Source: Lachnoclostridium sp. UBA903 (GTDB taxonomy: Bacteria; Bacillota; Clostridia; Lachnospirales; Lachnospiraceae). From it: a stretch of 12,043 nt of DNA. A program made the translations under genes and the position numbers. Under the pieces are notes generated by a model. That model ran no database searches and was not told the DNA's origin. It saw only the letters and a program-made list of their open reading frames with translations. The DNA lies in assembly GCA_002294045.1 (NCBI GenBank), contig DBEP01000016.1, positions 9,773-21,815 on the forward strand. The letters are read 5' to 3'. Positions 1-7,239 of this stretch are shown here, in pieces; position 1 is the first letter of the stretch; every line of letters begins with the position of its first letter.

Positions 1-16
1 TCTATTAATTGATTGA

Positions 17-646
17 AATCCGTACACTTTTCGATGCTGTTTTTTATCCCTTCAATTTTGGCAAAGTTATGTTTTTTCACTGAATTTTACGCCAATAGGA
101 TATATACAACTGCCGATTATAAAAGCCACCATTATTCATGTGCCCGTTATTATCGGCTCCATATTGCTTGGTCCCAAAATCGGTGCCGGGCTGGGTTTGG
201 TATTCGGCTTCACAAGTCTGTATAACAATACATTTGCCCCCACTATCCTGTCCTTTGCCTTCTCCCCCGCCATACCGGTACCCGGAACGGACAGAGGAAG
301 CTTTGCTGCGCTCATTATAGCATTACTCCCCCGTATTCTGGTAGGAGTATTTCCTTATTATTCCTATAAACTATTCACCAGGTTACTGAAAGAAAAAGGC
401 AGAATGTTTTCCCTTGCCTTAAGCGGAATTGTCGGTTCATTGACAAATACCATTCTCGTTATGCATCTCATCTATTTTTTATTCCGGGATGCCTATGGAA
501 ATGCCTATCATCTCGCAATGGATGCCGTGTATAAAACAGTGCTGACAATCATTTTTGCAAACGGAATACCGGAGGCGGTTTTGGCTGCGGTTATTACAAC
601 CGCGGTTTGCCATACATTACTAAGAAACGTTAAACTAAATTATTAA
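17..646 (+). pseudogene. ECF transporter S component, 5' end disrupted
   Basis: Substrate-binding membrane subunit (EcfS) of an energy-coupling factor vitamin or micronutrient importer. The frame reads TPIGYIQLPIIKATIIHVPV, then GSILLGPKIGAGLGLVFG, the typical second helix and glycine-rich turn of the ECF_trnsprt family. After these come LLPRILVGVFPYYSYKLF and two more hydrophobic stretches, ending at TAA 644-646. The substrate cannot be told. The 5' end is abnormal: the frame is open only from 17, has no ATG or TTG before the GTG at 140, and no ribosome binding site is visible. That GTG lies inside the conserved region, so a start there would lose the first helix. Stops occur in all three frames within bases 6-16, so no intact start lies upstream. 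A one-base loss in the T run at 85-88 would join the hydrophobic frame-1 stretch MLFFIPSILAKLCFF to TPIGYIQ. It may be a pseudogene or a sequencing frameshift; the gene predicted at 140-646 is the surviving part. Confidence 0.6.
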
Positions 647-670
647 AATTTTACGTTTGTGATACTTTAC

Positions 671-1519
671 CTAATTTTCAAAATAACATACCCCTATGGT
701 TCCCGGTCCGGAATACACTCCTACTATGGCACTTATCTGCCCTATCAGGTATACGTTTTCTATACCGGGAATTCTTTTTAACATATCATATACTTTATCG
801 GCATCCTCTTTTGAATTGCCATGAACGATGTAAGCATCACATTTTTTATTTCCAGCCGTTTCTTTCCCTATCTCTATAAGTTTATTGAGGGACTTATTTC
901 TTCCCCTGACCTTTGTATAGGTATAACATTGACCACGTTCTTCATCAAAACCGACTATTGGTTTTATGTCCAGAAAATCTCCGATTGTAGCTGATATTTT
1001 CCCGATTCGGCCGCCCTTTTTTGCATATTCCAGGGTACCAAATACAAAAAAGAAATGTAACTTATTTTTTATTTCAGGAATCATTCCGACTATTTCATAA
1101 AAACTCTTACCTGCTTCCATTAATTCACCGCATTTTTTCAGTATGATGCCTTCACATACGGAGGTGGATTTCGTATCATAAACATAGGTTTTAATATCCG
1201 GAAACTGTTCGCTGATTAGCTTAAGTGCATTATAAGTACCTGACAACCCGCTGGAAATAACCACGGCAATTACGTGAGTAAATTTCTCTTCCGCCAGGCT
1301 TTTATAAACCCCCTCCATATCTACCATGGCAGGCAGCGAAGATTTGGGGATTTCATATTTCATATTGTTATAGATTTCTTCCGGAGTAATATCCGTTTTA
1401 TCCGTATACTCCCTATCTTCATATATTATTCTGAACGGCAAAATACGTATGTTATATTTTTGAACCGTTCCAATGTCTATATCACAAGCCGAATCTGTTA
1501 TTAAAGCAATTTTTTCCAT
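671..1519 (-). CDS. DegV family fatty-acid-binding protein
   Basis: 282-residue DegV-fold protein. The family binds a single fatty acid, and in some Firmicutes DegV-type FakB proteins hand it to a FakA kinase for phospholipid synthesis. Visible motifs are ITDSACD at the N-terminus (residues 6-12), the serine-rich KSSLPA segment near residue 60, the lipid-head-group loop ISSGLSGTYNA near 90, and the LEYAKKGGRIGK signature in the second half. Length is normal for the family (about 280). I start at the ATG at 1519 rather than the GTG at 1531. The GTG overlaps the Shine-Dalgarno AGAAGGGG (1531-1538), which sits about 11 bases before the ATG. It is convergent with the ECF gene and has its own promoter. 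No FakA kinase gene is visible here, so the pathway link rests on the family only. Confidence 0.93.
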   Translation of the reverse strand: MEKIALITDSACDIDIGTVQKYNIRILPFRIIYEDREYTDKTDITPEEIYNNMKYEIPKSSLPAMVDMEGVYKSLAEEKFTHVIAVVISSGLSGTYNALKLISEQFPDIKTYVYDTKSTSVCEGIILKKCGELMEAGKSFYEIVGMIPEIKNKLHFFFVFGTLEYAKKGGRIGKISATIGDFLDIKPIVGFDEERGQCYTYTKVRGRNKSLNKLIEIGKETAGNKKCDAYIVHGNSKEDADKVYDMLKRIPGIENVYLIGQISAIVGVYSGPGTIGVCYFEN

Positions 1520-1609
1520 AATGTTAAACACCCCTTCTATATGATATGTATTTGTTTTAACCGACTTTCTTTTATATTTTTTATTCTACATGTTCTGGTG
1601 TTTAAAACC

Positions 1610-1638
1610 ATATTATCACGTTTTTAATAACATTTCAA
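1610..1638 (-). promoter_or_regulatory. Sigma-A promoter of the degV-type gene
   Basis: On the minus strand, TTGAAA (1633-1638), a 17-base spacer, then TAATAT (1610-1615) preceded by TGA, an extended -10. The predicted leader is about 85 nt before the ATG at 1519. Confidence 0.6.
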
Positions 1639-1683
1639 TATAAGTTCAAGAACTATATTTGCGGTTTTTCCACACATAGACGG

Positions 1684-1716
1684 AACGAAAGCCACCTATC
1701 ATAGGTGGCCTTCGTT
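1684..1716 (-). terminator. Hairpin terminator after the DUF6199 lipoprotein gene
   Basis: Long hairpin: arms 1684-1698 and 1702-1716 with a 3-base loop and one A/C mismatch; the core is GCCACCTA/TAGGTGGC. Read on the minus strand the core is followed by TTTCGTT, a fair but imperfect U-tail. It lies about 100 bases downstream of the lipoprotein stop and just before the degV promoter. The nearly perfect symmetry also allows action on the plus strand. Confidence 0.45.
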
Positions 1717-1814
1717 ATAAGAAAAGATGTTGCTTGTTTTATCTGCTTAATTTGGATGCAGATAATTTGGCAGTAAATATCAGTTATGTTCATTTGCGCA
1801 CATTGTATCTCAGT

Positions 1815-2378
1815 TTATGCAAAGAAAGATATGATACCGATAAACGTAAGGGCACATCCGCCCAGGCGATATGCAATCAATCCCAGATCAGAGGGTTCGG
1901 CGTTCTTATACCACCAGCCTTTTGAAAGCCACCATACGCTTTTTGGCGAACAAACAAACCAAACGCCTGAAACGATAATCAATAACGATATAATCAAAGG
2001 AACCGTTTTTGTATTCGTTGTATTAGTGTCAGCGGAAAAAACAGCCCGGACGAGAGACTCACCACGGATATACTCCAATTCTTCGGCTGTTTCAGTATAT
2101 GGCCATGATGAAGCGATGGCTCCATTCATATCTATTCGAGAGTATTCATAATCATTTGGATAAATGATGGTAAGTGTTCCATCCCTTGAGTAAGAAAAGG
2201 AATAGATGTCATTCCCGGCAGTTATCGTTCCTTCTGATTTTGTACTATCAAGAAATGATACTACAATATCCTGACCGTCAATCGTAACGGCATAATCGGT
2301 ATTCGCTGTTTCTTTGTTCAAGCAACCTGAAAGGAATAGAATAAGCCCGGCCATAAGGAGAACTACAATTTTTCTCAC
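1815..2378 (-). CDS. Lipoprotein with DUF6199-like C-terminal membrane domain
   Basis: 187 residues. The N-terminus MRKIVVLLMAGLILFLSGC is a lipoprotein signal with lipobox LSGC (Cys19), so the mature protein should be lipid-anchored outside the membrane. Residues 20-120 form a soluble, beta-rich region without a motif I recognise. The C-terminus has two hydrophobic helices (about 126-145 and 165-187) joined by WWLSKGWWYKNAEPSDLGL. That junction resembles the W-rich, EPS-containing pattern of DUF6199 membrane proteins; function unknown. The start is a GTG at 2378 with AGGAGG seven bases upstream, a strong site. It follows the XRE regulator gene but is separated from it by a terminator and has its own promoter. 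Confidence 0.8.
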   Translation of the reverse strand: MRKIVVLLMAGLILFLSGCLNKETANTDYAVTIDGQDIVVSFLDSTKSEGTITAGNDIYSFSYSRDGTLTIIYPNDYEYSRIDMNGAIASSWPYTETAEELEYIRGESLVRAVFSADTNTTNTKTVPLIISLLIIVSGVWFVCSPKSVWWLSKGWWYKNAEPSDLGLIAYRLGGCALTFIGIISFFA

Positions 2379-2425
2379 AAAGCTCCCTCCTTTTTTTATG
2401 GTTATGCATGTAGTTATTGATTTTT

Positions 2426-2454
2426 ATTATAGTTTATAGAAAGATAAAAAGCAA
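2426..2454 (-). promoter_or_regulatory. Promoter of the DUF6199 lipoprotein gene
   Basis: Minus strand TTGCTT (2449-2454), 17-base spacer, perfect TATAAT (2426-2431). The -35 box overlaps the U-tail of the preceding terminator. The leader is about 45 nt. Confidence 0.6.
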
Positions 2455-2490
2455 GCAACCGGCAATTTCATATCTAAATCTGCCGGTTGC
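2449..2490 (-). terminator. Rho-independent terminator of the XRE regulator gene
   Basis: Perfect 10-bp stem GCAACCGGCA/TGCCGGTTGC (arms 2481-2490 and 2455-2464) around a 16-base loop. On the minus strand it is followed by TTGCTTTTTATC. It ends the transcript about 120 bases after the XRE stop codon. Confidence 0.85.
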
Positions 2491-2611
2491 TCTGTGTTAT
2501 TAGTACAAAATAGATGCAGAGCGTAACTACATAAAATGCTCACCATCTTACAGATGAATTTTTTAGCCTGATATATTAAAACTATCTGCCAATGTATTAA
2601 GGTTGTTTAAG

Positions 2612-3250
2612 TTAATTTGAGGTTTTCTCTTTTTTTATAATAATAAAATCTCCAGCCATGCAAATTCCAAAGTATATCAGCCAACACAATCCATATGTTG
2701 CAAGGGAATTTCCAAATTGAGGATAAGGTGCAATAGAGCCCGCATATCCGCCCAAAAAACCATCCAGCAAATTAAAACAAATTGAGATAGGAATCAATAG
2801 CAATATCCACAAATTAATCAACCAAAAATATTTTTTCGCTTTTGCTTTTGTTCCTTCGGCACCTATATTCTGCCCAATCGCAAAACTCACACATCCAACC
2901 GCCATAATGATAAGACCGACAGCCACGGCAGAAGATACCTGCTCTTCATTCCATATCATGTTCGCTACAATCAGCCCTATAAAATTAAATGCTGTTCCAA
3001 CAATTGAAAAGACTCCGGCATCCGGCTTTTTTCTTGTTTCATCCGACTTCGGTTCGATGCCTTTCAAAAGATAATCTGTAGTCACCTCAAAATAATCACT
3101 CATAATGATAATTTTCTCTATATCAGGAGTACTCTGCTCGCTTTCCCATTTAGATACGGCCTGTCGGGAAACCCCGATTTTGTCTGCAAGTTCCTCCTGC
3201 GATATTCCCTTTGCTCTTCTTAAATGTTGTATTCTGTCTGCTATATTCAT
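2612..3250 (-). CDS. XRE-family regulator with four C-terminal membrane helices
   Basis: 212 residues. The N-terminal Cro/C1-type helix-turn-helix occupies residues 1-65, with ISQEELADKIGVSRQAVSKWE as the recognition unit and TTDYLLKG closing the domain. After a charged linker come four hydrophobic segments at about 80-100, 105-126, 142-162 and 185-205, so this is a membrane-tethered DNA-binding protein. Such fusions are common in clostridia; targets and signals are usually unknown, and autoregulation is plausible. The start is the ATG at 3250, with AGGAG eight bases upstream. A longer frame reaching 3505 is rejected because it would run into tRNA-Leu. It lies downstream of tRNA-Leu with no clear terminator between, so read-through from the tRNA operon is possible besides its own promoter region. 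Confidence 0.88.
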   Translation of the reverse strand: MNIADRIQHLRRAKGISQEELADKIGVSRQAVSKWESEQSTPDIEKIIIMSDYFEVTTDYLLKGIEPKSDETRKKPDAGVFSIVGTAFNFIGLIVANMIWNEEQVSSAVAVGLIIMAVGCVSFAIGQNIGAEGTKAKAKKYFWLINLWILLLIPISICFNLLDGFLGGYAGSIAPYPQFGNSLATYGLCWLIYFGICMAGDFIIIKKEKTSN

Positions 3251-3296
3251 GACTGACACTCCTTTCTTAGATAATGCCATAGTACCAAAAAGTATG

Positions 3297-3346
3297 GTTG
3301 CATTACCATCAACTGCACTTGGAGATTTGTCAACTGTAAGTTGCAT
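3297..3346 (-). promoter_or_regulatory. Candidate operator and -35 box upstream of the XRE gene
   Basis: An inverted repeat CAACT-GTA-AGTTG (3331-3343) overlaps TTGACA on the minus strand (3328-3333), a consensus -35. A second TCAACTG half-site lies 21 bases away (3309-3315 and 3330-3336), and GTTGCAT occurs at 3297-3303 and 3340-3346. No good -10 is found at the usual distance, so the promoter itself is uncertain. The arrangement suits autoregulation by the dimeric XRE protein. Confidence 0.35.
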
Positions 3347-3468
3347 CCTTGTTTTACTAAGTAGAATCTGTAAACAGCCTGCACTGTTCATAGCATAAAA
3401 GCCCACTAAATGAAATTTAAAAAAATCCATGTAACAGTTCAAATCCTGACACATAGATTTTTCAATAC

Positions 3469-3548
3469 TGCGGATGAAGGGACTTGAACCCCCACGGTCT
3501 CCCACTAGATCCTAAGTCTAGCGCGTCTGCCAGTTCCGCCACATCCGC
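3469..3548 (-). tRNA. tRNA-Leu (UAG)
   Basis: Acceptor GCGGATG pairs with CATCCGC, discriminator A. The anticodon loop CTTAGGA lies between CTAGA and TCTAG, giving UAG. It has an extra variable arm as expected for Leu, although short (total 80 nt). CCA is not encoded. Last gene of the first tRNA cluster. Confidence 0.96.
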
Positions 3549-3627
3549 ATAATAAGTTATAGTAAAGTGTTAAAAAATTTTATTTGATAGATAATTTGCT
3601 TTAGATTTCCATCATATAAAAAATAAA

Positions 3628-3700
3628 TGAGACATCCGGGATTCGAACCCGGGACACCTTGATTAAAAGTCAAGTGCTCTACCGACTGAGCTAATGTCCC
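3628..3700 (-). tRNA. tRNA-Lys (UUU)
   Basis: Acceptor GGGACAT pairs with ATGTCTC including one G-U pair, discriminator A. The anticodon loop CTTTTAA between CTTGA and TCAAG gives UUU. No CCA encoded. 73 nt. Confidence 0.97.
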
Positions 3701-3749
3701 ATCTGATTATGCATATTGCATTAATTAATCCGATGAAATAAACCGGAAA

Positions 3750-3821
3750 CTGGGCTAGCTGGATTCGAACCAGCGAATGCAGGAGTCAAAGTCCTGTGCC
3801 TTACCGCTTGGCGACAGCCCA
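3750..3821 (-). tRNA. tRNA-Gln (UUG)
   Basis: Acceptor TGGGCTG/TAGCCCA with the weak U1-A72 pair typical of tRNA-Gln, discriminator G. The anticodon loop CTTTGAC between CAGGA and TCCTG gives UUG. 72 nt. Confidence 0.97.
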
Positions 3822-3838
3822 AAGGTAATGATTACCAA

Positions 3839-3913
3839 GGTGGATAAAGGGATTCGAACCCTTGGCCTCCAGAGCCACAATCTGGCGCGCTAACCAACTG
3901 CGCTATACCCACC
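3839..3913 (-). tRNA. tRNA-His (GUG)
   Basis: Acceptor GTGGGTA/TATCCAC. The histidine-specific extra G(-1) opposite C73 is encoded (3913 and 3839). The anticodon loop TTGTGGC between CCAGA and TCTGG gives GUG. First gene after an internal promoter. Confidence 0.97.
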
Positions 3914-3978
3914 ATATTAAATTACATTTGTCTTTACCCTGCCCACAGTTTGTGTTAAGTTTGTGTTACATAAATAAT

Positions 3979-4007
3979 TTTATATGACTAAGATTTCAAA
4001 TTGTTAA
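3979..4007 (-). promoter_or_regulatory. Internal sigma-A promoter for tRNA-His-Gln-Lys-Leu
   Basis: Minus strand TTAACA (4002-4007), 17-base spacer, TATAAA (3979-3984). Transcription would begin about 60 bases before tRNA-His. A short palindrome AAATTGTT/AACAATTT overlaps the -35. Confidence 0.6.
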
Positions 4008-4036
4008 AACAATTTAAACCAGTCAAGATAAAAAAA

Positions 4037-4110
4037 CGTGCCAGAAGGGATTCGAACCCCCGACACATGGCTTAGAAGGCCATTGCTCTATCCAACTGAG
4101 CTACTAGCAC
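4037..4110 (-). tRNA. tRNA-Arg (UCU)
   Basis: Acceptor GTGCTAG/CTGGCAC, discriminator G. The anticodon loop CTTCTAA between ATGGC and GCCAT gives UCU. The 3' end is followed directly by seven T on the minus strand (4030-4036), with no extra hairpin. Confidence 0.97.
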
Positions 4111-4113
4111 ACT

Positions 4114-4127
4114 TAAGGTATGCCTTA
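4114..4127. repeat. Small hairpin in the Gly-Arg tRNA spacer
   Basis: Inverted repeat TAAGG-TATG-CCTTA, a possible processing hairpin in the polycistronic tRNA precursor. Confidence 0.4.
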
Positions 4128-4137
4128 GCGCACACCA

Positions 4138-4208
4138 AGCGGGTGATGGGAATCGAACCCACGTATCTAGCTTGGAAGGCTAGTGTTCTACCATTGAACT
4201 ACACCCGC
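4138..4208 (-). tRNA. tRNA-Gly (UCC)
   Basis: Acceptor GCGGGTG/CACCCGC, discriminator U. The anticodon loop CTTCCAA between CTAGC and GCTAG gives UCC. 71 nt, the usual short glycine tRNA. Confidence 0.97.
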
Positions 4209-4232
4209 ACATAATATTTGTCCCAAAACTAC

Positions 4233-4252
4233 AGGTAATCAAGACATTACCT
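4233..4252. repeat. Hairpin in the Pro-Gly tRNA spacer
   Basis: Perfect 7-bp inverted repeat AGGTAAT/ATTACCT with a 6-base loop. A related GGTAAT-G-ATTACC sits between Gln and His (3824-3836). Confidence 0.45.
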
Positions 4253-4286
4253 CTGCTCCGCTTAAGTACTGTTACAGTTGATGCTA

Positions 4287-4361
4287 TCGGGGTGACAGGA
4301 TTCGAACCTGCGACCTCTTGATCCCAAATCAAGCACTCTAGCCAAGCTGAGCCACACCCCG
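4287..4361 (-). tRNA. tRNA-Pro (UGG)
   Basis: Acceptor CGGGGTG/CACCCCG with the C1-G72 pair typical of bacterial tRNA-Pro, discriminator A. The anticodon loop TTTGGGA between CTTGA and TCAAG gives UGG. First gene of the cluster. Confidence 0.97.
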
Positions 4362-4401
4362 TCTTAAAGACTTATTACCTGTCGCCCGTGACGCAAGAAC
4401 T

Positions 4402-4430
4402 ATTATATAATAGAGATACTTTAATGTCAA
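4402..4430 (-). promoter_or_regulatory. Consensus sigma-A promoter of the first tRNA operon
   Basis: Minus strand TTGACA (4425-4430), exactly 17 bases, TATAAT (4402-4407): a perfect consensus promoter. The GC-rich stretch CGTCACGGGCGACAGG follows the start site before tRNA-Pro. Confidence 0.92.
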
Positions 4431-4537
4431 CAACTTTTTTCAATTTTTATGAGTTTTTAGTACCATATTTAACCTTATTCTTTTAACGGATTTGTCATCT
4501 TTTCTCTATTGATGTGTTTATATTGTTAACCATTATA

Positions 4538-5017
4538 CTACATATAATTCAAAGTAAAATGAGCCTCTCCTTTTGAATCAATATCCATAATAATAAAAGA
4601 GGGTTTTCCGCCTTCCTGTCTTGGCTGTGTTATACTTCCCGGATTGATGGCCCATACGTTACTGCTCATATCAATCATCGGCCGATGGGTGTGGCCGAAC
4701 ATGGCAATATTGGCTCCATACTGCATGGCAACATCTTTTAACCTTTCCGTACCGAAATTTACACCATATCTATGTCCATGAGTAAGAAAAACGGAATATT
4801 TGCCTATAGTTATAATTTTATCTTTTTCCAGCCCGGTAAAATAGTCGTTATTACCTGAAACCATCTCTGTCCTGCAGGGTACAATGGATTCTATATACTC
4901 TTCACTGCCTTCAAAATCGCCAAGATGAATAAATAAATCGATTTCTTTTACTTTCTCTAATGCTTTCTCAAGATAATAATTTCTTCCATGAGAATCACTT
5001 ACTATCATTATCTTCAT
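4538..5017 (-). CDS. YfcE/MJ0936-type metallophosphoesterase
   Basis: 159 residues, a compact calcineurin-like phosphodiesterase that holds two metal ions. The metal-binding and catalytic motifs are all present in order: DSH (D8, H10), GD (D34), GNND (N56), THGH (H80, H82) and GHTH (H109, H111). Length and motif spacing match the small cytoplasmic YfcE/MJ0936 group, which hydrolyses phosphodiester model substrates; the natural substrate is unclear. The start ATG has AGGAG five bases upstream. It lies 216 bases downstream of the RdgB-type gene in the same orientation, so it may share the amidase-rdgB transcript, although the gap is large enough for its own weak promoter. No clear terminator follows before the tRNA-Pro promoter. 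Confidence 0.93.
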   Translation of the reverse strand: MKIMIVSDSHGRNYYLEKALEKVKEIDLFIHLGDFEGSEEYIESIVPCRTEMVSGNNDYFTGLEKDKIITIGKYSVFLTHGHRYGVNFGTERLKDVAMQYGANIAMFGHTHRPMIDMSSNVWAINPGSITQPRQEGGKPSFIIMDIDSKGEAHFTLNYM

Positions 5018-5233
5018 ATAAACTCCTACAGTGCCATCTGAATTTGTTACAGCTGTTGCCTTTCAAGTCATTTTTATACACATCATCTGCATATCAATGC
5101 AAAATAATGTTTTATTTTTATCCCATTTAAGTATAATTAAGCCTGCCCTTATTGAGATTGTAAATTTCAGGATACCTGTTTTCTTACACCAATGCCGTGG
5201 TACAGCCAAAAGGTAGAAAGGCATTCCTGCTGA

Positions 5234-5839
5234 TTAATTTTTACCGCTTCTGCTTTTTATAATTCCTTGCATCGCTTCCAATGCTTTTCCTCTATGGCTG
5301 ATTTTATTCTTTATTTCCGTGGATAATTGAGCGGACGTACAGCCATACTCCGGGACCCAGAATATAGGATCATATCCGAACCCATTCTCGCCTATAATTT
5401 CATGTCCAATCGCTCCCTCAATGGTCGCTCTTGTCGTAACAATTTCGCTGTCAGGAAATGCACAAGCTATGGCGCATACAAATCTTGCGCTTCTTTTTTC
5501 CCATGGTAAATCTTTGAGACGGTCAAGAATATAATTATTTTTAACGTCATAAGAGGTATCCTCCCCTAAAAAACGTGCGGAATAAATTCCCGGAGCTTTA
5601 TCCATAGCATCCACCTCAAGCCCGGAATCATCGGCCAGCACCATTTCTCCCGTCATTTCCATAATCGTTTTTGCTTTTATAACTGCGTTTTCTTCAAAAG
5701 TACTGCCATCTTCTGTAATATCAATTTGTATACCCGCTTCCCTCATGGAAACGATTGTATAATCCAGCTCTTTTAAAATCATACGAATTTCTTTCATTTT
5801 ATCTTCATTTGCAGTTGCAAATATTATCCTGTCTCTCAT
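5234..5839 (-). CDS. rdgB: XTP/dITP pyrophosphatase (RdgB/HAM1 family)
   Basis: 201 residues, the usual length. The enzyme cleaves XTP, ITP and dITP to monophosphate plus pyrophosphate, keeping deaminated purines out of DNA and RNA; it is cytoplasmic and Mg-dependent. Family motifs are visible: ATANEDKMKEI near the N-terminus (the usual T/S-x-N-x-x-K nucleotide-binding element), ADDSGLEVDAM with the catalytic acidic pair, APGIYSARF, GFGYDPIF, and SHRGKA near the C-terminus. The ATG follows AGGGGG, and this ribosome site shares bases with the TAG stop of the upstream amidase, only 8 bases apart. The two genes are therefore very likely cotranscribed and translationally coupled. Confidence 0.96.
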   Translation of the reverse strand: MRDRIIFATANEDKMKEIRMILKELDYTIVSMREAGIQIDITEDGSTFEENAVIKAKTIMEMTGEMVLADDSGLEVDAMDKAPGIYSARFLGEDTSYDVKNNYILDRLKDLPWEKRSARFVCAIACAFPDSEIVTTRATIEGAIGHEIIGENGFGYDPIFWVPEYGCTSAQLSTEIKNKISHRGKALEAMQGIIKSRSGKN

Positions 5840-5847
5840 TTTACCCC

Positions 5848-7098
5848 CTAATTTATTTCATCAAATGCCCTTAAGATTACTTTATAAACAGCTTCGGCTA
5901 TATTTTCTTTATTCTCGTCTTTCAGCAGAAAATCCAGGTCCTGCCGGTTGGACATAAATGCTACTTCGATTAAGGCCACCGGTATCCTAGACTTACCCAC
6001 AATTACCATTTCACTGCCGGGCACTAAACCCCGGTTGACCCTGTTAGTTACATTAGTTATTTCCTCCAAAGCTATTTTCGCCAAACGCTTTGACTGTAAA
6101 CCTCCGTTTGGCTCATTTTCGTTATACAGGACTTCCGAGCCGCTCGGCTCGGCTGATTCATTAGAATTGCAGTGAATGCTTATAAACAAGTCCGCTTCGA
6201 CCTCATTGGCAAAATTAACTCTGGGATTTAAAAATAAGGTTATATCTTCCGTTCTGGTATAATATACCTTAAGGTCTTCCTGGTCCAGCATTTCTTTCAG
6301 TTTCAGAACAATATCAAGGTTCATGTCCTTCTCATAATATTGTTCCCCCTGTGAAAAAGAGCCGCAGTCCTTGCCTCCATGTCCGGCATCAATAACAACT
6401 ATTTTATCATATATATCTTTCGGACGCCTTAGAGCAATATAAACATTGTCTTCATCCTGATAAAGAACCGGAGCATAATTAGAATCCAAGACTATATCAA
6501 TTATGACAGTATAAAGCTTTTCAGCCCCTTCCTGTTTATATGTAATACCGATATCTTCTGCCGGATCAGAGATACCAGGCTTAGGAACCGTTCCATAATC
6601 CGTTATCCCGCCGGTAGCTGAGATTACTTGCGGAACCAGAAACTTTTCATCCTCAGAAGCTTTATTAAGCTCTTCGCGATAGGCTTTTGCACCATTTTCG
6701 GTAAATTCTATGCCCTGATTTACTCTTACAATAGAAGTGGTATCCAATATTTCTTCTTTTAAATCGGTTATGGTAAGACGGATGCTTTTTTCCATATATA
6801 AGTCTTCTAAATGAATATTATAATAAGATTTATCCGGCTTTGTAATAATTAAATACTTATTCCCCAGCTGCTGCCCTACGGAAGTATTGTAAACAGCATC
6901 TCCCGTCTTTCCACCCGAATTTAAGAAATTCTTATTTCCTGCTTCCTGAATCCAACCAGAAGAATCGCTGTTTAACCGGCTGCTTTTGGCATATGTCAAT
7001 GTCTGGTCATAATGTGATATTACTACGGATATCAAAAAAACGATTAACATCAGCGCAATACTGTTAACAGCCATATGTTTTAGAAGTTTTTCATCCAT
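5848..7098 (-). CDS. N-acetylmuramoyl-L-alanine amidase (Amidase_3), membrane-anchored
   Basis: 416 residues. Residues 9-28 are a single hydrophobic helix, an uncleaved signal anchor placing the rest outside the cell. Residues 80-225 form a beta-rich domain possibly related to AMIN-type wall-binding modules; this is uncertain. Residues 232-416 are the Amidase_3 domain that cuts the amide bond between N-acetylmuramic acid and the peptide of peptidoglycan. The zinc ligands and catalytic residue are present: H240 in DAGHGG, E256 in YYEKD, H309 in SIHCN and E378 in ALIEVAFMSN. The ATG has AGGGGG seven bases upstream. It heads the amidase-rdgB-phosphodiesterase group. A role in daughter-cell separation or sporulation wall remodelling is possible but not shown by the sequence. 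Confidence 0.95.
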   Translation of the reverse strand: MDEKLLKHMAVNSIALMLIVFLISVVISHYDQTLTYAKSSRLNSDSSGWIQEAGNKNFLNSGGKTGDAVYNTSVGQQLGNKYLIITKPDKSYYNIHLEDLYMEKSIRLTITDLKEEILDTTSIVRVNQGIEFTENGAKAYREELNKASEDEKFLVPQVISATGGITDYGTVPKPGISDPAEDIGITYKQEGAEKLYTVIIDIVLDSNYAPVLYQDEDNVYIALRRPKDIYDKIVVIDAGHGGKDCGSFSQGEQYYEKDMNLDIVLKLKEMLDQEDLKVYYTRTEDITLFLNPRVNFANEVEADLFISIHCNSNESAEPSGSEVLYNENEPNGGLQSKRLAKIALEEITNVTNRVNRGLVPGSEMVIVGKSRIPVALIEVAFMSNRQDLDFLLKDENKENIAEAVYKVILRAFDEIN

Positions 7099-7120
7099 TT
7101 ACTATCCCCCTGATATGGCA

Positions 7121-7149
7121 ATTATACTATGCATTATAAAATTCTACAA
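7121..7149 (-). promoter_or_regulatory. Candidate promoter of the amidase gene
   Basis: Minus strand TTGTAG (7144-7149), 17-base spacer, perfect TATAAT (7121-7126), close to the start codon. A second TATAAT-like box lies 10 bases upstream. The -35 is weak. Confidence 0.4.
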
Positions 7150-7239
7150 TATGGTTTTTTATATTACAAAAATTTTAATAAACTTATCAGAAGTTGTTTT
7201 TCAAACTTCGATAAAGGGCGTTGTTCTTGCGCCGTGCAT

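Noticed and set aside
13..225. Plus-strand 70-codon frame at the left edge
   Set aside because: It overlaps the conserved ECF frame and reads it in the wrong phase after about base 88; only its first hydrophobic part may once have belonged to the gene.
3251..3505. N-terminal extension of the XRE protein to 297 residues
   Set aside because: It runs into tRNA-Leu; the ATG at 3250 starts the canonical HTH domain and has a good ribosome site.
4030..4036. Seven T directly after tRNA-Arg (and six after tRNA-Glu at 11802-11807) as terminators
   Set aside because: No separate GC-rich stem precedes them; the tRNA fold itself is not a usual terminator hairpin, and tRNA-Thr follows tRNA-Glu in the same direction.
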